Source of the DNA: an uncultured Prevotellaceae bacterium
Lineage (GTDB): Bacteria > Bacteroidota > Bacteroidia > Bacteroidales > Bacteroidaceae
Direction: 5' to 3'
DNA length: 64,000 nucleotides
NCBI GenBank assembly: GCA_902762325.1
Contig: CACWNV010000005.1
Span: 1 to 64,000 of the forward strand
This document shows, in pieces, positions 47,100 through 56,057 of this stretch. The notes beneath the pieces were generated by a model. That model did not search any database. It was not told the origin of the DNA and saw only the letters and a list, made by a program, of their open reading frames with translations. Positions within the stretch are counted from its first letter, which is position 1; each line of letters begins with the position of its first letter. A program made the position numbers and the translations under genes.

Positions 47100-49298
47100 T
47101 TAGTTTATAACTTTCTTGTTTTCCATCTCCTTACAGAGCGTGAGGATGTTTTTCCCGTTAACACGCTCATAGTTGACTGAGTCCATCAGTTCTCTTACCA
47201 GCAATATGCCCAGTCCCCCCACAGGCCGTTCCTCTGCCGACAGCGTCGTATCCACCTGTGATGCTTCTGTCGGGTTGAAGGCTATGCCCTCGTCTGTGAT
47301 GATGAATCTCAACTGATGACCGTTTGATGTCACTTTTACATTGATGTTTCCAACCTTTCCAGCAGGGTAGGCATAGTCAATGACGTTCACCACGGCTTCC
47401 TCCACGGCGAGTTGCAGCTTGCGAGCGAACGGCTTCTCAATGCCCAGCTGTTCCATGGCACCTTTGACAAAGCTGTTCAATTGTGCCACTTCCCGTACGT
47501 CGTTCTGCAATGTCAGATGATCTGTGAAGAGATATTCCTCTTCCTTCGGAGCATAGCGGAATGTGAGGATTGTCAGGTCGTCACTCTGTTCTGCCCCTTC
47601 CGTGAATTGCTCCACAGCTTCTTTCACGCCGTTGATGAGCAGTTGCGGGTCGTTGGTATTCAGTCTTGTCAGTAGTTCTTCCAGACGATTCATGCCGAAC
47701 TGCTCGTGCTGCAGGTTTCTTGCCTCTGTCAGACCATCGGTATATAAGAATAAGGTGGTGCCGTGGCTGATAGCCTCCTTCTGCATCACGTATTTGAAGT
47801 CATCGAATAGTCCGATAGGAAGGTTCGGCATGACATCCAGCTTACTAATTGTACAGATTCCGTCTTCTTTCTTGATTATCAAGGGAATCTCATGCCCGGC
47901 ATTGCAATAGCGTAAGTGTCCCGTCGGCAAGTCCAGCACCCCTACAAACATTGTCGTGAAGATATTAGTCTTGTTGTTCTGACATCCCGAAGTGTTGAGC
48001 GCATTCATGATGTGCGACGGATTATCTTCCTTCTGTGCGATACTCCTGAAAAGAGCATGCGCCACCGCCATAATGATTGCCGAAGGTACTCCCTTCCCAC
48101 TCACGTCGCCGATGCAGAAGAACAGTTTCTCGTTGCGTATAAACGCATAGTAGAAGTCACCGCCCACCTCCTTTGCCGGGTCGAGGGAACCGCAGAGTGT
48201 GAGGTCGTCACGAATAGAGTATGATTTGTCGTTTATTGCTATCATCGCCTTTTGAATGTTACTGGCGATGCGCAACTCACTTCCAATCTTCTCTCGTTCG
48301 ATGTCTGCCAGATGCAAGTTCCTCTCCGTGCGTACAAAGCTCCTGATCATGTAGAGAAGCACGGCAAATGCCATGAACATGAGCAGCAGTAGCATGAGGC
48401 GTAAGGAATACAGCGTGTTGTACACTTCATCATCGTAACATGCCACGGCAATCTGCCAGTGGGGGATACCTTTCATGTAAGCATAGAAGATAGTGCCTTT
48501 TCGACCCTCATTGGTAAACCGGATGACACAGCTTCTGCCACTACGGCTCTTGCTTCTCTGCACGGTGCTGTCATTGATGAGCTTCGCTTCTTGTGTGCCT
48601 TTGTCATGCGGTCTTGATATGATGGCTCCTTGCTCATTAAGCAGCAGAATGTACGACGAGGGATAGATGTGGTGGGCATTCAACGTGTCGTCCAACCAGT
48701 TGAGGTGTACATCGATTCCTGCCACCGCAACGATAGAATCACGGCGGTCGTGTATCGTTGTTACATACGAGGTAACCATTCCCCTGGCACCTTCCTGGTC
48801 CATGTAAGGATCAGACCAGAATGACTTGTCAACACTTAAAGCCTTGTGGTAATAGTCCCTCTTTGTATAGTCGTGCTTATCACTGGCAATCTGTGTCATC
48901 ATAGGTCCTTCTTTGTCGCGACGAGTATATGCTTCAAAGAGACGACCTTTCGATGGGAAATAATAAGGAACGAATGCGACGAAACCGCCACCCACATAAC
49001 GGCTGCCATACACCAGACGATGCGTCACGGCAAACATAGAGTCGGGTTTGGACAGGTGACGCTTTATATCCCACAAATGACCCTTCAACAGATCTTCGGA
49101 AGCATTCAGCGCACTCTTGATCAGTACCGCCTTAAATCTCAGTTCACTCTCTGCACGTTTCTCCAGTTCACGCTCCAGCATGCGGTGCGTGTAGTAGTAC
49201 TGTGTGCCAGAGAGGAGCTCCAGCAACAGCGCAGCAGTAATAATGACTACAAGTTGCTTGTGATTCCGTACAAAATCGACGATACCTTTCTTTGACAT
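47100..49298 (-). CDS. Membrane sensor SpoIIE-type PP2C phosphatase with C-terminal RsbW-like ATPase
   Basis: The ATG at 49298 is chosen because the -7 box at 49318-49325 lies just upstream; an earlier in-frame ATG would precede the promoter. The protein (about 732 residues) has an N-terminal membrane helix, a periplasmic Cache-like sensor (roughly 35-300, with KRDYYHKALSVDKSFWSDPY), a second helix, and a short linker. The PP2C domain has VGGDFYYAF, GDVSGKGVPSAIIM, FLYTDGLTEA and SDDLTILTF. The C-terminal HATPase has AVEEAVVNVIDYAYP and GGLGILLVRELMD. It combines phosphatase and serine-kinase-like functions acting on the adjacent STAS protein. First gene of the NRPS operon. Confidence 0.9.
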   Translation of the reverse strand: MSKKGIVDFVRNHKQLVVIITAALLLELLSGTQYYYTHRMLERELEKRAESELRFKAVLIKSALNASEDLLKGHLWDIKRHLSKPDSMFAVTHRLVYGSRYVGGGFVAFVPYYFPSKGRLFEAYTRRDKEGPMMTQIASDKHDYTKRDYYHKALSVDKSFWSDPYMDQEGARGMVTSYVTTIHDRRDSIVAVAGIDVHLNWLDDTLNAHHIYPSSYILLLNEQGAIISRPHDKGTQEAKLINDSTVQRSKSRSGRSCVIRFTNEGRKGTIFYAYMKGIPHWQIAVACYDDEVYNTLYSLRLMLLLLMFMAFAVLLYMIRSFVRTERNLHLADIEREKIGSELRIASNIQKAMIAINDKSYSIRDDLTLCGSLDPAKEVGGDFYYAFIRNEKLFFCIGDVSGKGVPSAIIMAVAHALFRSIAQKEDNPSHIMNALNTSGCQNNKTNIFTTMFVGVLDLPTGHLRYCNAGHEIPLIIKKEDGICTISKLDVMPNLPIGLFDDFKYVMQKEAISHGTTLFLYTDGLTEARNLQHEQFGMNRLEELLTRLNTNDPQLLINGVKEAVEQFTEGAEQSDDLTILTFRYAPKEEEYLFTDHLTLQNDVREVAQLNSFVKGAMEQLGIEKPFARKLQLAVEEAVVNVIDYAYPAGKVGNINVKVTSNGHQLRFIITDEGIAFNPTEASQVDTTLSAEERPVGGLGILLVRELMDSVNYERVNGKNILTLCKEMENKKVIN

Positions 49299-49317
49299 AT
49301 AAAGAGACTCTTTTGTG

Positions 49318-49325
49318 CAAAAATA
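49318..49325 (-). promoter_or_regulatory. Bacteroidota -7 box for the NRPS operon
   Basis: Minus-strand TATTTTTG followed by CAC, 20 nt before the phosphatase ATG, fits TAnnTTTG. No clear -33 TTG is seen at the expected distance, so this may be an activated promoter. It is back to back with the sbcD promoter at 49369-49376. Confidence 0.6.
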
Positions 49326-49368
49326 CATATTTATTTCGATTTTTACACGATTCTTGTCTTTTTTTCTG

Positions 49369-49376
49369 TAATTTTG
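49369..49376 (+). promoter_or_regulatory. Bacteroidota -7 box for sbcDC
   Basis: Plus-strand TAATTTTG followed by CTCC, ending 22 bp before the sbcD ATG. The -33 region lacks a well-spaced TTG. Confidence 0.6.
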
Positions 49377-49398
49377 CTCCATTCATCATCCCAATGAA

Positions 49399-50634
49399 AT
49401 GAAAATGAGAATCATCCATACTGCCGATCTCCACTTAGGACAGATTATTTATCAGCATTACGACCGTACCGCCGAGCATCTACATTTCTTCGCTCAGCTT
49501 ACTAAATGGTGTAGCGACATTCATCCTGATGCCCTTCTCGTCAGCGGTGACATCTTCGACATACAGCAACCTTCTGCTACGGTCAGGAAAAATTTCACTG
49601 ACTGGTTTGTACAGTTACACTATAAATGTCCGCAAATGAAGATTGTCTTGATTGCGGGAAACCATGACTCAGCGACACGCATACAGTCAGACAAAGCGGT
49701 CTGGGACCTTGCAAATACTCATCTTATCGGTCTCTCTCCTTCTGTCGAGCGACTTATGGATGCGGACGGCTGGCAGGACGATTATATCATTCGGCTCAAT
49801 AGCGGATATATTGTGGCACTTCCCTATATGAATGGCGAACGTCAGGAATTAATACAATCTATCTTGAATAGAGTGGCTGAAGAAAACAAGGAAGGAAAGC
49901 CCGTCGTGTTGATGGGACATCTTGCCGTGGCAGAATCCGATGTCACAGGTCATAGCTTTGTCGGTACCATCAAAATGCAGGATGTCAGTATGATGGGAAA
50001 TGGATATGATTATCTGGCACTCGGTCATATTCACAAGCCTCAGACCATCGGTCATCAGGAAGACTCCTTTAAAGCAGAAGTGACATATCCATCTCCTGTT
50101 GTGAGATATTCGGGAAGCGTACTCCATGTGAGTTGTGATGAGGCTTATCCGCATAGTGTCAGTCTCGTAGATATCGACCGACATGGGGGAACAGTATCCA
50201 TTCAACAACTACGTGTTGATGAACTTTTCCATTTCTATGATCTTCCACTCAACGGGTCTTCTTTTACGTCACCTGAAGAAGCGCTTGATGCAGTCAGGCA
50301 ATTTGTTGAGGAAAAGGAACGGGGATATCTCCGTCTTCGCATAGACTACGGAACATATCTGCCGTCGAACTTTAATCAGTTGGTTTACGATGAGTTGGCA
50401 CCTTACGATGAAAGGTGGCGGTATAATCCGAAGATTCTATGGACAGGTGCACCGGAATGTGATGGAAAAGAAGACCGTCAGCTTGTATTTGAAGTAGCTG
50501 AACTCCAGCAGATGACAGATCCTGTTGAGTTTATCATGAAGACGAAGGATCAGTATCCAGAACTTGATATGGACGAAGTTCGCGATGCTTTTGAAGAGGT
50601 GAAGAGAGAAATACGTAGAATGAAGGAAGAATAG
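49399..50634 (+). CDS. sbcD: SbcD nuclease subunit (Mre11-like)
   Basis: A 411-residue metallophosphoesterase. The phosphoesterase motifs are HTADLHLGQ, SGDIFD, AGNHDSATRIQ, GH-LAVAE and LGHIHKPQ. A cap domain and a C-terminal acidic region (residues about 290-411) follow, as in SbcD. It works with SbcC to cut hairpins and process double-strand break ends. It starts at the first ATG; a second ATG two codons later is also possible. The gene is followed 2 bp later by sbcC. Confidence 0.96.
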   Translation: MKMRIIHTADLHLGQIIYQHYDRTAEHLHFFAQLTKWCSDIHPDALLVSGDIFDIQQPSATVRKNFTDWFVQLHYKCPQMKIVLIAGNHDSATRIQSDKAVWDLANTHLIGLSPSVERLMDADGWQDDYIIRLNSGYIVALPYMNGERQELIQSILNRVAEENKEGKPVVLMGHLAVAESDVTGHSFVGTIKMQDVSMMGNGYDYLALGHIHKPQTIGHQEDSFKAEVTYPSPVVRYSGSVLHVSCDEAYPHSVSLVDIDRHGGTVSIQQLRVDELFHFYDLPLNGSSFTSPEEALDAVRQFVEEKERGYLRLRIDYGTYLPSNFNQLVYDELAPYDERWRYNPKILWTGAPECDGKEDRQLVFEVAELQQMTDPVEFIMKTKDQYPELDMDEVRDAFEEVKREIRRMKEE

Positions 50635-50636
50635 TT

Positions 50637-53600
50637 ATGAGAATTAAAGAACTACATATAAGGAATATTGCATCGATAGAAAAGGCTGATATAGATTTTG
50701 AAAACGGACTCAATGATAGCACTACAGGAACTCCAGCCTCCATTTTCCTGATTTCCGGTGATACCGGCTCCGGAAAGTCAGTCATTCTTGATGGGATTTC
50801 ACTGGCATTATATAAAAACACGCCGCGACTACAGGGAGTGGTGAATCCGCAGAAAAACACTTTTGTCAATGCCGAAGGTGAGAGTGTCGGGGTGAGCAGC
50901 ATAGAGCAATATACCCGTCTGGGCATCTCTCCCAAAGATGAGTGTTATAGTGAGGTGGTGTTTGATGGGAATGACGGAGTGGAATACCGAGCACGTCTCA
51001 GCCTTGGAATCAAACTGGGGAAAACAGATAAAGCGACAGGCCGCAGACCTTTAAAATATAAGAATGTCTGTTGGGAAGTAAAAGTGGGGGACACCGACTG
51101 GATAAAAGTGGATACAAAGACAGGAGAGCCTATTCAACATGCCATAGGACTTTCCTTCGATCAGTTCGGGCGAATGGCTATGTTGGCTCAAGGTCAGTTC
51201 GCTGCTTTCCTGACAGGAGATAAGAAACAACGAGAGAAGATACTTGAGCAACTGACAAACACGGCACATTTCAATGATTACGGTGAAGCTATTAAGAGTC
51301 TTTTTGACAAGGCAAAAGAGAATCAGAGAATAGAACAGACTGCTTATGAAACAGAGGCACTTCATACTCTTTCCCAGGAAGAGTTGGATGGTATCACCAC
51401 TGAGATTCAGAGCTTTCAGCAACAATCCGATGCGTTCGAGCGTGAGATAAGGGATTGTGAAGACAGACTAACGCAAGTTGACACCATTCTCAATAACAGG
51501 AAGTCGTTGTCTGAGGCTGAGAAGAAAAAGGTGGAACTTGAAGCTGTGATTGACGGGGATGATTATAAGAGGCAGAAAGCATTAATCGTGAACTGGGACG
51601 CTACGACAAGACAACGCCAGTTATTTGTTGCCATGAAGAAGGCACAAAAAGAGAAAGAGCAGGCAGAGCAGCTTCTTCACCAGCAACAGGATTCTTTTGT
51701 TAAGTTGTCTGCTGATCTGGAAGAGCGTTACAGACAACAACGGGCAAGGGAGATTGATATCAAAGAATTGCTGGAATGGATTGAGAAACGGAAGGAGTAT
51801 GCTTCCCTTTTCGAGGATGCAAAGACGTTGATTGCCAAGTTGGAAGAGTATCAGAAACTATCCGCTCAGTTTCGTGATGTAACGAAAAGTCTGCAATTAG
51901 AGCAGGCAAAGACTGAAGGGCTGATAGAAAAGACAAAGACAGCTGAAAGCATGTATAGAAATGCTGTTGAGGTCGTGAAGGAAAAGCAGCAAGTTATCAA
52001 TGACCTTACGATAAAGCGTGAAAAGCTCAATCCCGAGATTGTCAACATGGAACTGGAAAAGGTGAATAGTCGTAAGATGAAGTTGAATCAGCTCAATAGT
52101 GCATTGGAACATCTTCGGGAGAATAAGAGTACTTCGCAACGACTTAGGGAAGAACTGACGGCTGATCTGCAGACCATCGGGGAACTGAAAGACAAAATGG
52201 AAAAGGCGGAGCAGAACTACCATGAGAAAAAAGATAATGAAAGCCAGGCTTTGAATCGACTGGTGACAATGCAGATGAGCGTTGACGAAAAAATAGTTGA
52301 ACTGCGTAAACACTTGCACGATGGTCATGCTGATATTTGTCCTCTTTGTGGTCAGCCCATAGATCATCTTCATTTGGAGAATGATTTCCGTGGATTGCTG
52401 ACCCCTTTGGCGAATGAGCGGGAAACAGCCGCCCGCCTGTTGAAGACGGCAGAAGAAATACGGGATTCCGTTAGAAGGGAATATGAAAAGAAGAACGGTA
52501 GTATAGCTGCCCGGCAAAAGGCGTTGCAGGATTCCGAAAAGAAGATTAGTGCTGAAGAACAAAAGCTCTATGCGGAAACACAGCACCAAGGTATTGATGT
52601 GCAAAAGCCTATAGAAGAACAGATAAAAGCAACGGTTGACCAGTTGGAAACGACTATTTCTACATTGAAAGTGTCGCAAGGGGAAGCTGAGAGTCTTCAA
52701 AAGCAGATCAATAGTCTGCTCACTGAGAAGAAGCCTCTTGATGAGGCAATGTCGAAGGCCGAGGCTGCAAAGATAAAGACTGAAACAGCTGTTGAGAACA
52801 ATGCCCGTGAGATAAAACGGTTGCAGGTAGAATTGAAGAGCAAGGATAATGACATGAAGACTCTTTCCTCTCATATTTCTTCTTCAATGTCTGTCTATAA
52901 TGCCAGTTGGCAAGAGACAGTTATGGAAACTCGTTCACAATTGGAAAAGGATGCAAACGAATATAGTGACCATAAGGAGCAGTTGAGAAAGAATAAGGAG
53001 CAGTTCCAAAAGACATCTGACCTGCTTGGAATGATTGATGGATTGCGTAAAGATATTCTCCTTTTATGTCCGGCATGGGATGTCACCGTTTCACCTGTTT
53101 CATATCGTTGCAAGGACATTCAGACAGAATGGAGGTCGCTTTATGGAACGGTCAACATGCTCACCACCAGTATTAATAATAATGATAAAGTCATCAGGGA
53201 GAATGATGAAGAATTGAATGCCTACTATTTACAGTCGGGAAAGACAGAAACGGTATTGGATGAACTGATAGGGAAAGACAGACTGGTGGAACAATCCCGG
53301 AAGTTCGTTGAAGACATCAATGCGGCACTCAAATCAAGACAGGACGCCATCGTTGATGCACAACAGAAGATAACAGCATCGATGGAAAAACTGGGCATTT
53401 CAGATGAACATGAGATTCCTGAAAGAAACATGCTTGATCAGAAACGGAATGCTCTCAAAAGTAACCGTGATGAAATCTTGAGCGAAATCGTAAAGAGAAA
53501 GACACGACTGGATGAGAACGCAAAGAATCAGAATAAGCTGAAAGACATTAAGGAACGACTGGAAGCGGCAAAGAAGGCTTTTGCCAAATGGGATAAGCTG

Positions 53601-54089
53601 AACAGGATTTTTGGCGGGAACCGTTTCCGGACTCTTGTTCAGACATACATCTTGCGTCCCCTGCTCAACAATGCAAACATCTATCTGGAAAGAATAACTG
53701 ACCGTTATCTCCTTACATGTAGCGAAGAGAACGAGCAATTGTCAATTCTTGTACTTGACAAATACAATAAGAATCAGGTTCGTAGTGTGACGGTCCTCTC
53801 TGGTGGAGAGCGTTTTATGATTTCGCTGGCATTGTCACTTGCCCTCTCATCTCTCAACCGTCCCGATATGAATGTGAACATTCTGTTCATTGATGAAGGC
53901 TTCGGGACGTTGGATGAGAAGTCACTCGATTCCGTAATGTCTACGTTAGAAAGATTACAGGAAATAGCAGGACAGAGCAATCGCCGTGTCGGTATCATCT
54001 CACATAGGGAGGAACTTGAAGAACGGATTCCTGTAAAGATAAGAGTGATAAAGAAAGGTGAGGGAAGAAGTAAGATTATTCCTTCATAA
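50637..54089 (+). CDS. sbcC: SbcC ATPase subunit (Rad50-like)
   Basis: A 1150-residue SMC-like protein. The Walker A is SGDTGSGKSVILDG near residue 41. Long coiled coils (about 190-530 and 590-980) flank a zinc hook with CPLC at 568-571. The ABC signature is LSGGERFMISLAL and the Walker B is ILFIDEGFGTLD. With SbcD it forms the nuclease that removes hairpins and repairs replication problems at inverted repeats. No disabling changes are seen. The gene ends before a short stretch of palindromic sequence at 54131-54165. Confidence 0.97.
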   Translation: MRIKELHIRNIASIEKADIDFENGLNDSTTGTPASIFLISGDTGSGKSVILDGISLALYKNTPRLQGVVNPQKNTFVNAEGESVGVSSIEQYTRLGISPKDECYSEVVFDGNDGVEYRARLSLGIKLGKTDKATGRRPLKYKNVCWEVKVGDTDWIKVDTKTGEPIQHAIGLSFDQFGRMAMLAQGQFAAFLTGDKKQREKILEQLTNTAHFNDYGEAIKSLFDKAKENQRIEQTAYETEALHTLSQEELDGITTEIQSFQQQSDAFEREIRDCEDRLTQVDTILNNRKSLSEAEKKKVELEAVIDGDDYKRQKALIVNWDATTRQRQLFVAMKKAQKEKEQAEQLLHQQQDSFVKLSADLEERYRQQRAREIDIKELLEWIEKRKEYASLFEDAKTLIAKLEEYQKLSAQFRDVTKSLQLEQAKTEGLIEKTKTAESMYRNAVEVVKEKQQVINDLTIKREKLNPEIVNMELEKVNSRKMKLNQLNSALEHLRENKSTSQRLREELTADLQTIGELKDKMEKAEQNYHEKKDNESQALNRLVTMQMSVDEKIVELRKHLHDGHADICPLCGQPIDHLHLENDFRGLLTPLANERETAARLLKTAEEIRDSVRREYEKKNGSIAARQKALQDSEKKISAEEQKLYAETQHQGIDVQKPIEEQIKATVDQLETTISTLKVSQGEAESLQKQINSLLTEKKPLDEAMSKAEAAKIKTETAVENNAREIKRLQVELKSKDNDMKTLSSHISSSMSVYNASWQETVMETRSQLEKDANEYSDHKEQLRKNKEQFQKTSDLLGMIDGLRKDILLLCPAWDVTVSPVSYRCKDIQTEWRSLYGTVNMLTTSINNNDKVIRENDEELNAYYLQSGKTETVLDELIGKDRLVEQSRKFVEDINAALKSRQDAIVDAQQKITASMEKLGISDEHEIPERNMLDQKRNALKSNRDEILSEIVKRKTRLDENAKNQNKLKDIKERLEAAKKAFAKWDKLNRIFGGNRFRTLVQTYILRPLLNNANIYLERITDRYLLTCSEENEQLSILVLDKYNKNQVRSVTVLSGGERFMISLALSLALSSLNRPDMNVNILFIDEGFGTLDEKSLDSVMSTLERLQEIAGQSNRRVGIISHREELEERIPVKIRVIKKGEGRSKIIPS

Positions 54090-54130
54090 GTGGAAAGACG
54101 GCATTTGCAAACATGCCATTTGCGCCTCGC

Positions 54131-54165
54131 AAACGATACGTTTAGACTGCGCAAACGATACGTTT
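54131..54165. repeat. Two copies of a 13-bp palindrome downstream of sbcC
   Basis: AAACGATACGTTT occurs at 54131-54143 and 54153-54165, each preceded by GC. Each unit is an inverted repeat (AAACG-ATA-CGTTT). A short GGCAT/ATGCC hairpin lies just upstream. The gap from 54090 to 54391 otherwise holds only the promoter at 54290-54320. Confidence 0.7.
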
Positions 54166-54289
54166 TGACATCAGAAACAGTCTTTTTTTCATCGGTGAAG
54201 ATGCAATAATACTCAATATGCAATACAAAATGATTGAAATAACGCTCAAAAATTATTTCTTCTTGCGTCAATATATTAATAAATAAGAA

Positions 54290-54320
54290 TTGTGAAATTA
54301 TAGAATAATGTGTAATTTTG
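54290..54320 (+). promoter_or_regulatory. Bacteroidota promoter for the cupin gene
   Basis: TTG at 54290-54292, a 20-nt spacer, and TAATTTTG at 54313-54320 followed by CACCGC. It lies about 71 bp before the ATG. Confidence 0.72.
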
Positions 54321-54391
54321 CACCGCATAAGTAAATTATGCCTTGATTCACGGAATCACGGAATTTGGTGGTTTTATATAAAGATTGTTTA

Positions 54392-54814
54392 ATGAAAAGG
54401 TTGGACTATACTTTATTTGATGAGATAGAAGGAAAGGCAAAAGACTCTCCTCGACGCCGGGCAAACTATGACCTGAGAACGCAGGCCATGGATGAAGATC
54501 CGGCTTGGTGTGATACGTCTCAGCGGATACTCAATGTCTTAATGAAAGATTCGGTCGTACCCGTTCATCGACATACTAACTCGTCTGAGACAGTTGTTGA
54601 GCTCAGAGGAAGTGGCGATGAAGTGTTCTATGATGATTTGGGCAAAGAGGTTGAAAGAATAACCTTGCGCCATGGAAGCGACTGTGCTGCAGCACAAGTT
54701 CCCCGTAATGTGTACCATACCTTCATCCCTCTTGAGGATGGAACCGTTATATTTGAGGCGAAGGATAGGGCGTACGATCCAGAGACGATGGAAGTGTTAG
54801 AGTGTAGGGAGTAA
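54392..54814 (+). CDS. WbuC-family cupin
   Basis: The ATG at 54392 is used; the frame reaches a TTG 27 bases earlier. The 140-residue protein has an N-terminal helical part (LDYTLFDEIEGKAKDSPRRRANYDL) and a small cupin barrel with VVPVHRHTNSSETVVELRG as the metal-binding motif and RNVYHTFIPLEDG as the second motif. WbuC proteins are often found in O-antigen loci but their activity is not settled. Here it stands alone between sbcC and the convergent greA, so no partner is suggested. A sugar-modifying or binding role is only a guess. Confidence 0.82.
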   Translation: MKRLDYTLFDEIEGKAKDSPRRRANYDLRTQAMDEDPAWCDTSQRILNVLMKDSVVPVHRHTNSSETVVELRGSGDEVFYDDLGKEVERITLRHGSDCAAAQVPRNVYHTFIPLEDGTVIFEAKDRAYDPETMEVLECRE

Positions 54815-54845
54815 TGGATTCCTGTACGATAAAATCGGAAGAAGC

Positions 54846-55310
54846 TTATAGCTCTATGCTTTCAATGCGGAGCCTAAGCAGACCAGCGGGGACACGAACT
54901 TCCACGATGTCTCCTACTTTCCTGCTTAACAGGCTCTGACCTATGGGCGACTTGATGGAGATTTTCCCTTCATGGAGGTCTGCCTCATGCGGACTGACAA
55001 TCGTGTAATTCATTTTCTTATTATTGTTGAGGTTGGTGATCTCCACCTTACTGAGCAGTTGCACACTGTCGTTGTTGAGTCTTGACATGTCGATGACTCG
55101 TGCATTGGCCAACACTTTCTGCTTGAAGCGTATTCTGGAGAGCAGGCGTGCCTGTTCACGCTTGGCAGCATGGTATTCGAAATTCTCGCTGAGGTCACCT
55201 TTGTCACGAGCCTCGGCGATAGCATCTCTCACTCTGGGAAGTTCAACGCTTTCCATCTGACGTAGTTCAGCCATGAGCTTATCATAGCCTTCTTGGGACA
55301 TGTATTCCAT
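54846..55310 (-). CDS. greA: Transcription elongation factor GreA
   Basis: A 154-residue protein of standard length. The N-terminal coiled coil begins EYMSQEGYDKLMAELRQ and carries the acidic tip residues in DLSENFEYHAAKREQ. The C-terminal FKBP-like domain has PHEADLHEGKISIKSPIGQSLLSRKVGD, then VEVRVPAG. It helps RNA polymerase cleave backtracked transcripts. It is convergent with the cupin gene, 31 bp apart, with no clear terminator between. The first ATG is used; a second ATG three codons in is also possible. Confidence 0.97.
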   Translation of the reverse strand: MEYMSQEGYDKLMAELRQMESVELPRVRDAIAEARDKGDLSENFEYHAAKREQARLLSRIRFKQKVLANARVIDMSRLNNDSVQLLSKVEITNLNNNKKMNYTIVSPHEADLHEGKISIKSPIGQSLLSRKVGDIVEVRVPAGLLRLRIESIEL

Positions 55311-55333
55311 TGCGGATTGTTTATTTGAGAGCG

Positions 55334-55341
55334 CAAAGTTA
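55334..55341 (-). promoter_or_regulatory. Bacteroidota -7 box for greA
   Basis: Minus-strand TAACTTTG followed by CGC, 23 bp before the greA ATG. No good -33 match. Confidence 0.6.
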
Positions 55342-55500
55342 ATGAAAAAGGTTGGGACTTCCCCCGCTTTTTGGAAGATTAACGCAAATCAAACTGATAA
55401 TTTGTGTAATCATTAGCTGTCTTAGAGAAGTTTGGCATATCCGTTGAGGCAAAGGAACCATTCGTGGTTTTTTCACTATAGGACATTATAAATGCCCAAA

Positions 55501-55539
55501 CTCCCTGTTGCCGAATTATCTGAATTCGGCAACAGGGAG
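55501..55539. terminator. Perfect 17-bp hairpin, possible terminator or structured RNA
   Basis: A perfect inverted repeat with arms CTCCCTGTTGCCGAATT and its complement around a 5-nt loop ATCTG. No T-run follows on either strand. It lies beside repeat copy B, between greA and the MFS gene, so it could stop readthrough or be part of a mobile repeat. The gap 55311-56057 holds this hairpin, repeat copy B and the MFS terminator. Confidence 0.5.
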
Positions 55540-55560
55540 GGAGAAATATTGTAAAGGATA

Positions 55561-55933
55561 ATTCGAATTTTGGCCTTAAATTAAGGCCGTCTTTCTGAAC
55601 AAGTTGTCCTTCGGTTGAAAAAGATGCAATTTTTGATGTTTTTCGTAAAGTGTTGATTGATAAATAATTACGTGGTTTGCCAATTGTAATCGTACGGTTT
55701 ACAAAAAACGGATTTGCGAAAGGTAAGGTTTCGCTGCGCAAAAGGTAAGGTTTCGTCGTGTGAAAGGTTATGTTTGAGGCGGTGAAACATAACCTTTGGC
55801 GCGGTCAACCCTTAGGTTTCGCAGCGCAAAACCTAAGCGATGGGAAAATGAAGAATGATGAATGAAGAGCGAAGAATCAAGTTTTACACAATTTAACATC
55901 TCTTTCGTCACTTTTCCCTGACAAGTTTTTGTC
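55561..55933 (-). repeat. Dispersed ~373-bp non-coding repeat, copy B (inverted relative to copy A)
   Basis: The reverse complement of this stretch aligns with 35800-36172 over its whole length. This copy keeps a better hairpin: arms AAGGTTATGTTT and AAACATAACCTT around GAGGCGGTG. It also shows a CTTAGGTTT/AAACCTAAG pair and a GGCCTTAA-A-TTAAGGCC palindrome. The two copies share most but not all bases, so the duplication is old or under constraint. Confidence 0.85.
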
Positions 55934-55998
55934 AATATCTTTGACGATGAAATGGAGCGAAAGTTTTAGTGGAAACTCATCATGGGACTATAAAAACA

Positions 55999-56031
55999 GA
56001 AGGAGGGAGATTGGTTTAATCTTCCTCCTTC
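55999..56031 (-). terminator. Hairpin downstream of the MFS transporter gene
   Basis: GAAGGAGGGAGATT and AATCTTCCTCCTTC form a 14-bp stem with one mismatch and a 5-nt loop, 27 bp past the stop of the gene at 56058-57530. Position fits a terminator for the transporter/glucosidase pair; the trailing T-run is weak. Confidence 0.6.
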
Positions 56032-56057
56032 ATAATTATCAGAGATTGTTATCTTCC

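Noticed and set aside
51897..52874. 325-codon minus-strand ORF rich in Leu and Phe
   Set aside because: It is the complement of the sbcC coiled coil; the composition is what that complement would give.
55379..55741. 120-codon minus-strand ORF
   Set aside because: It lies across the perfect hairpin and repeat copy B, has no family features and the matching copy A does not keep the frame.
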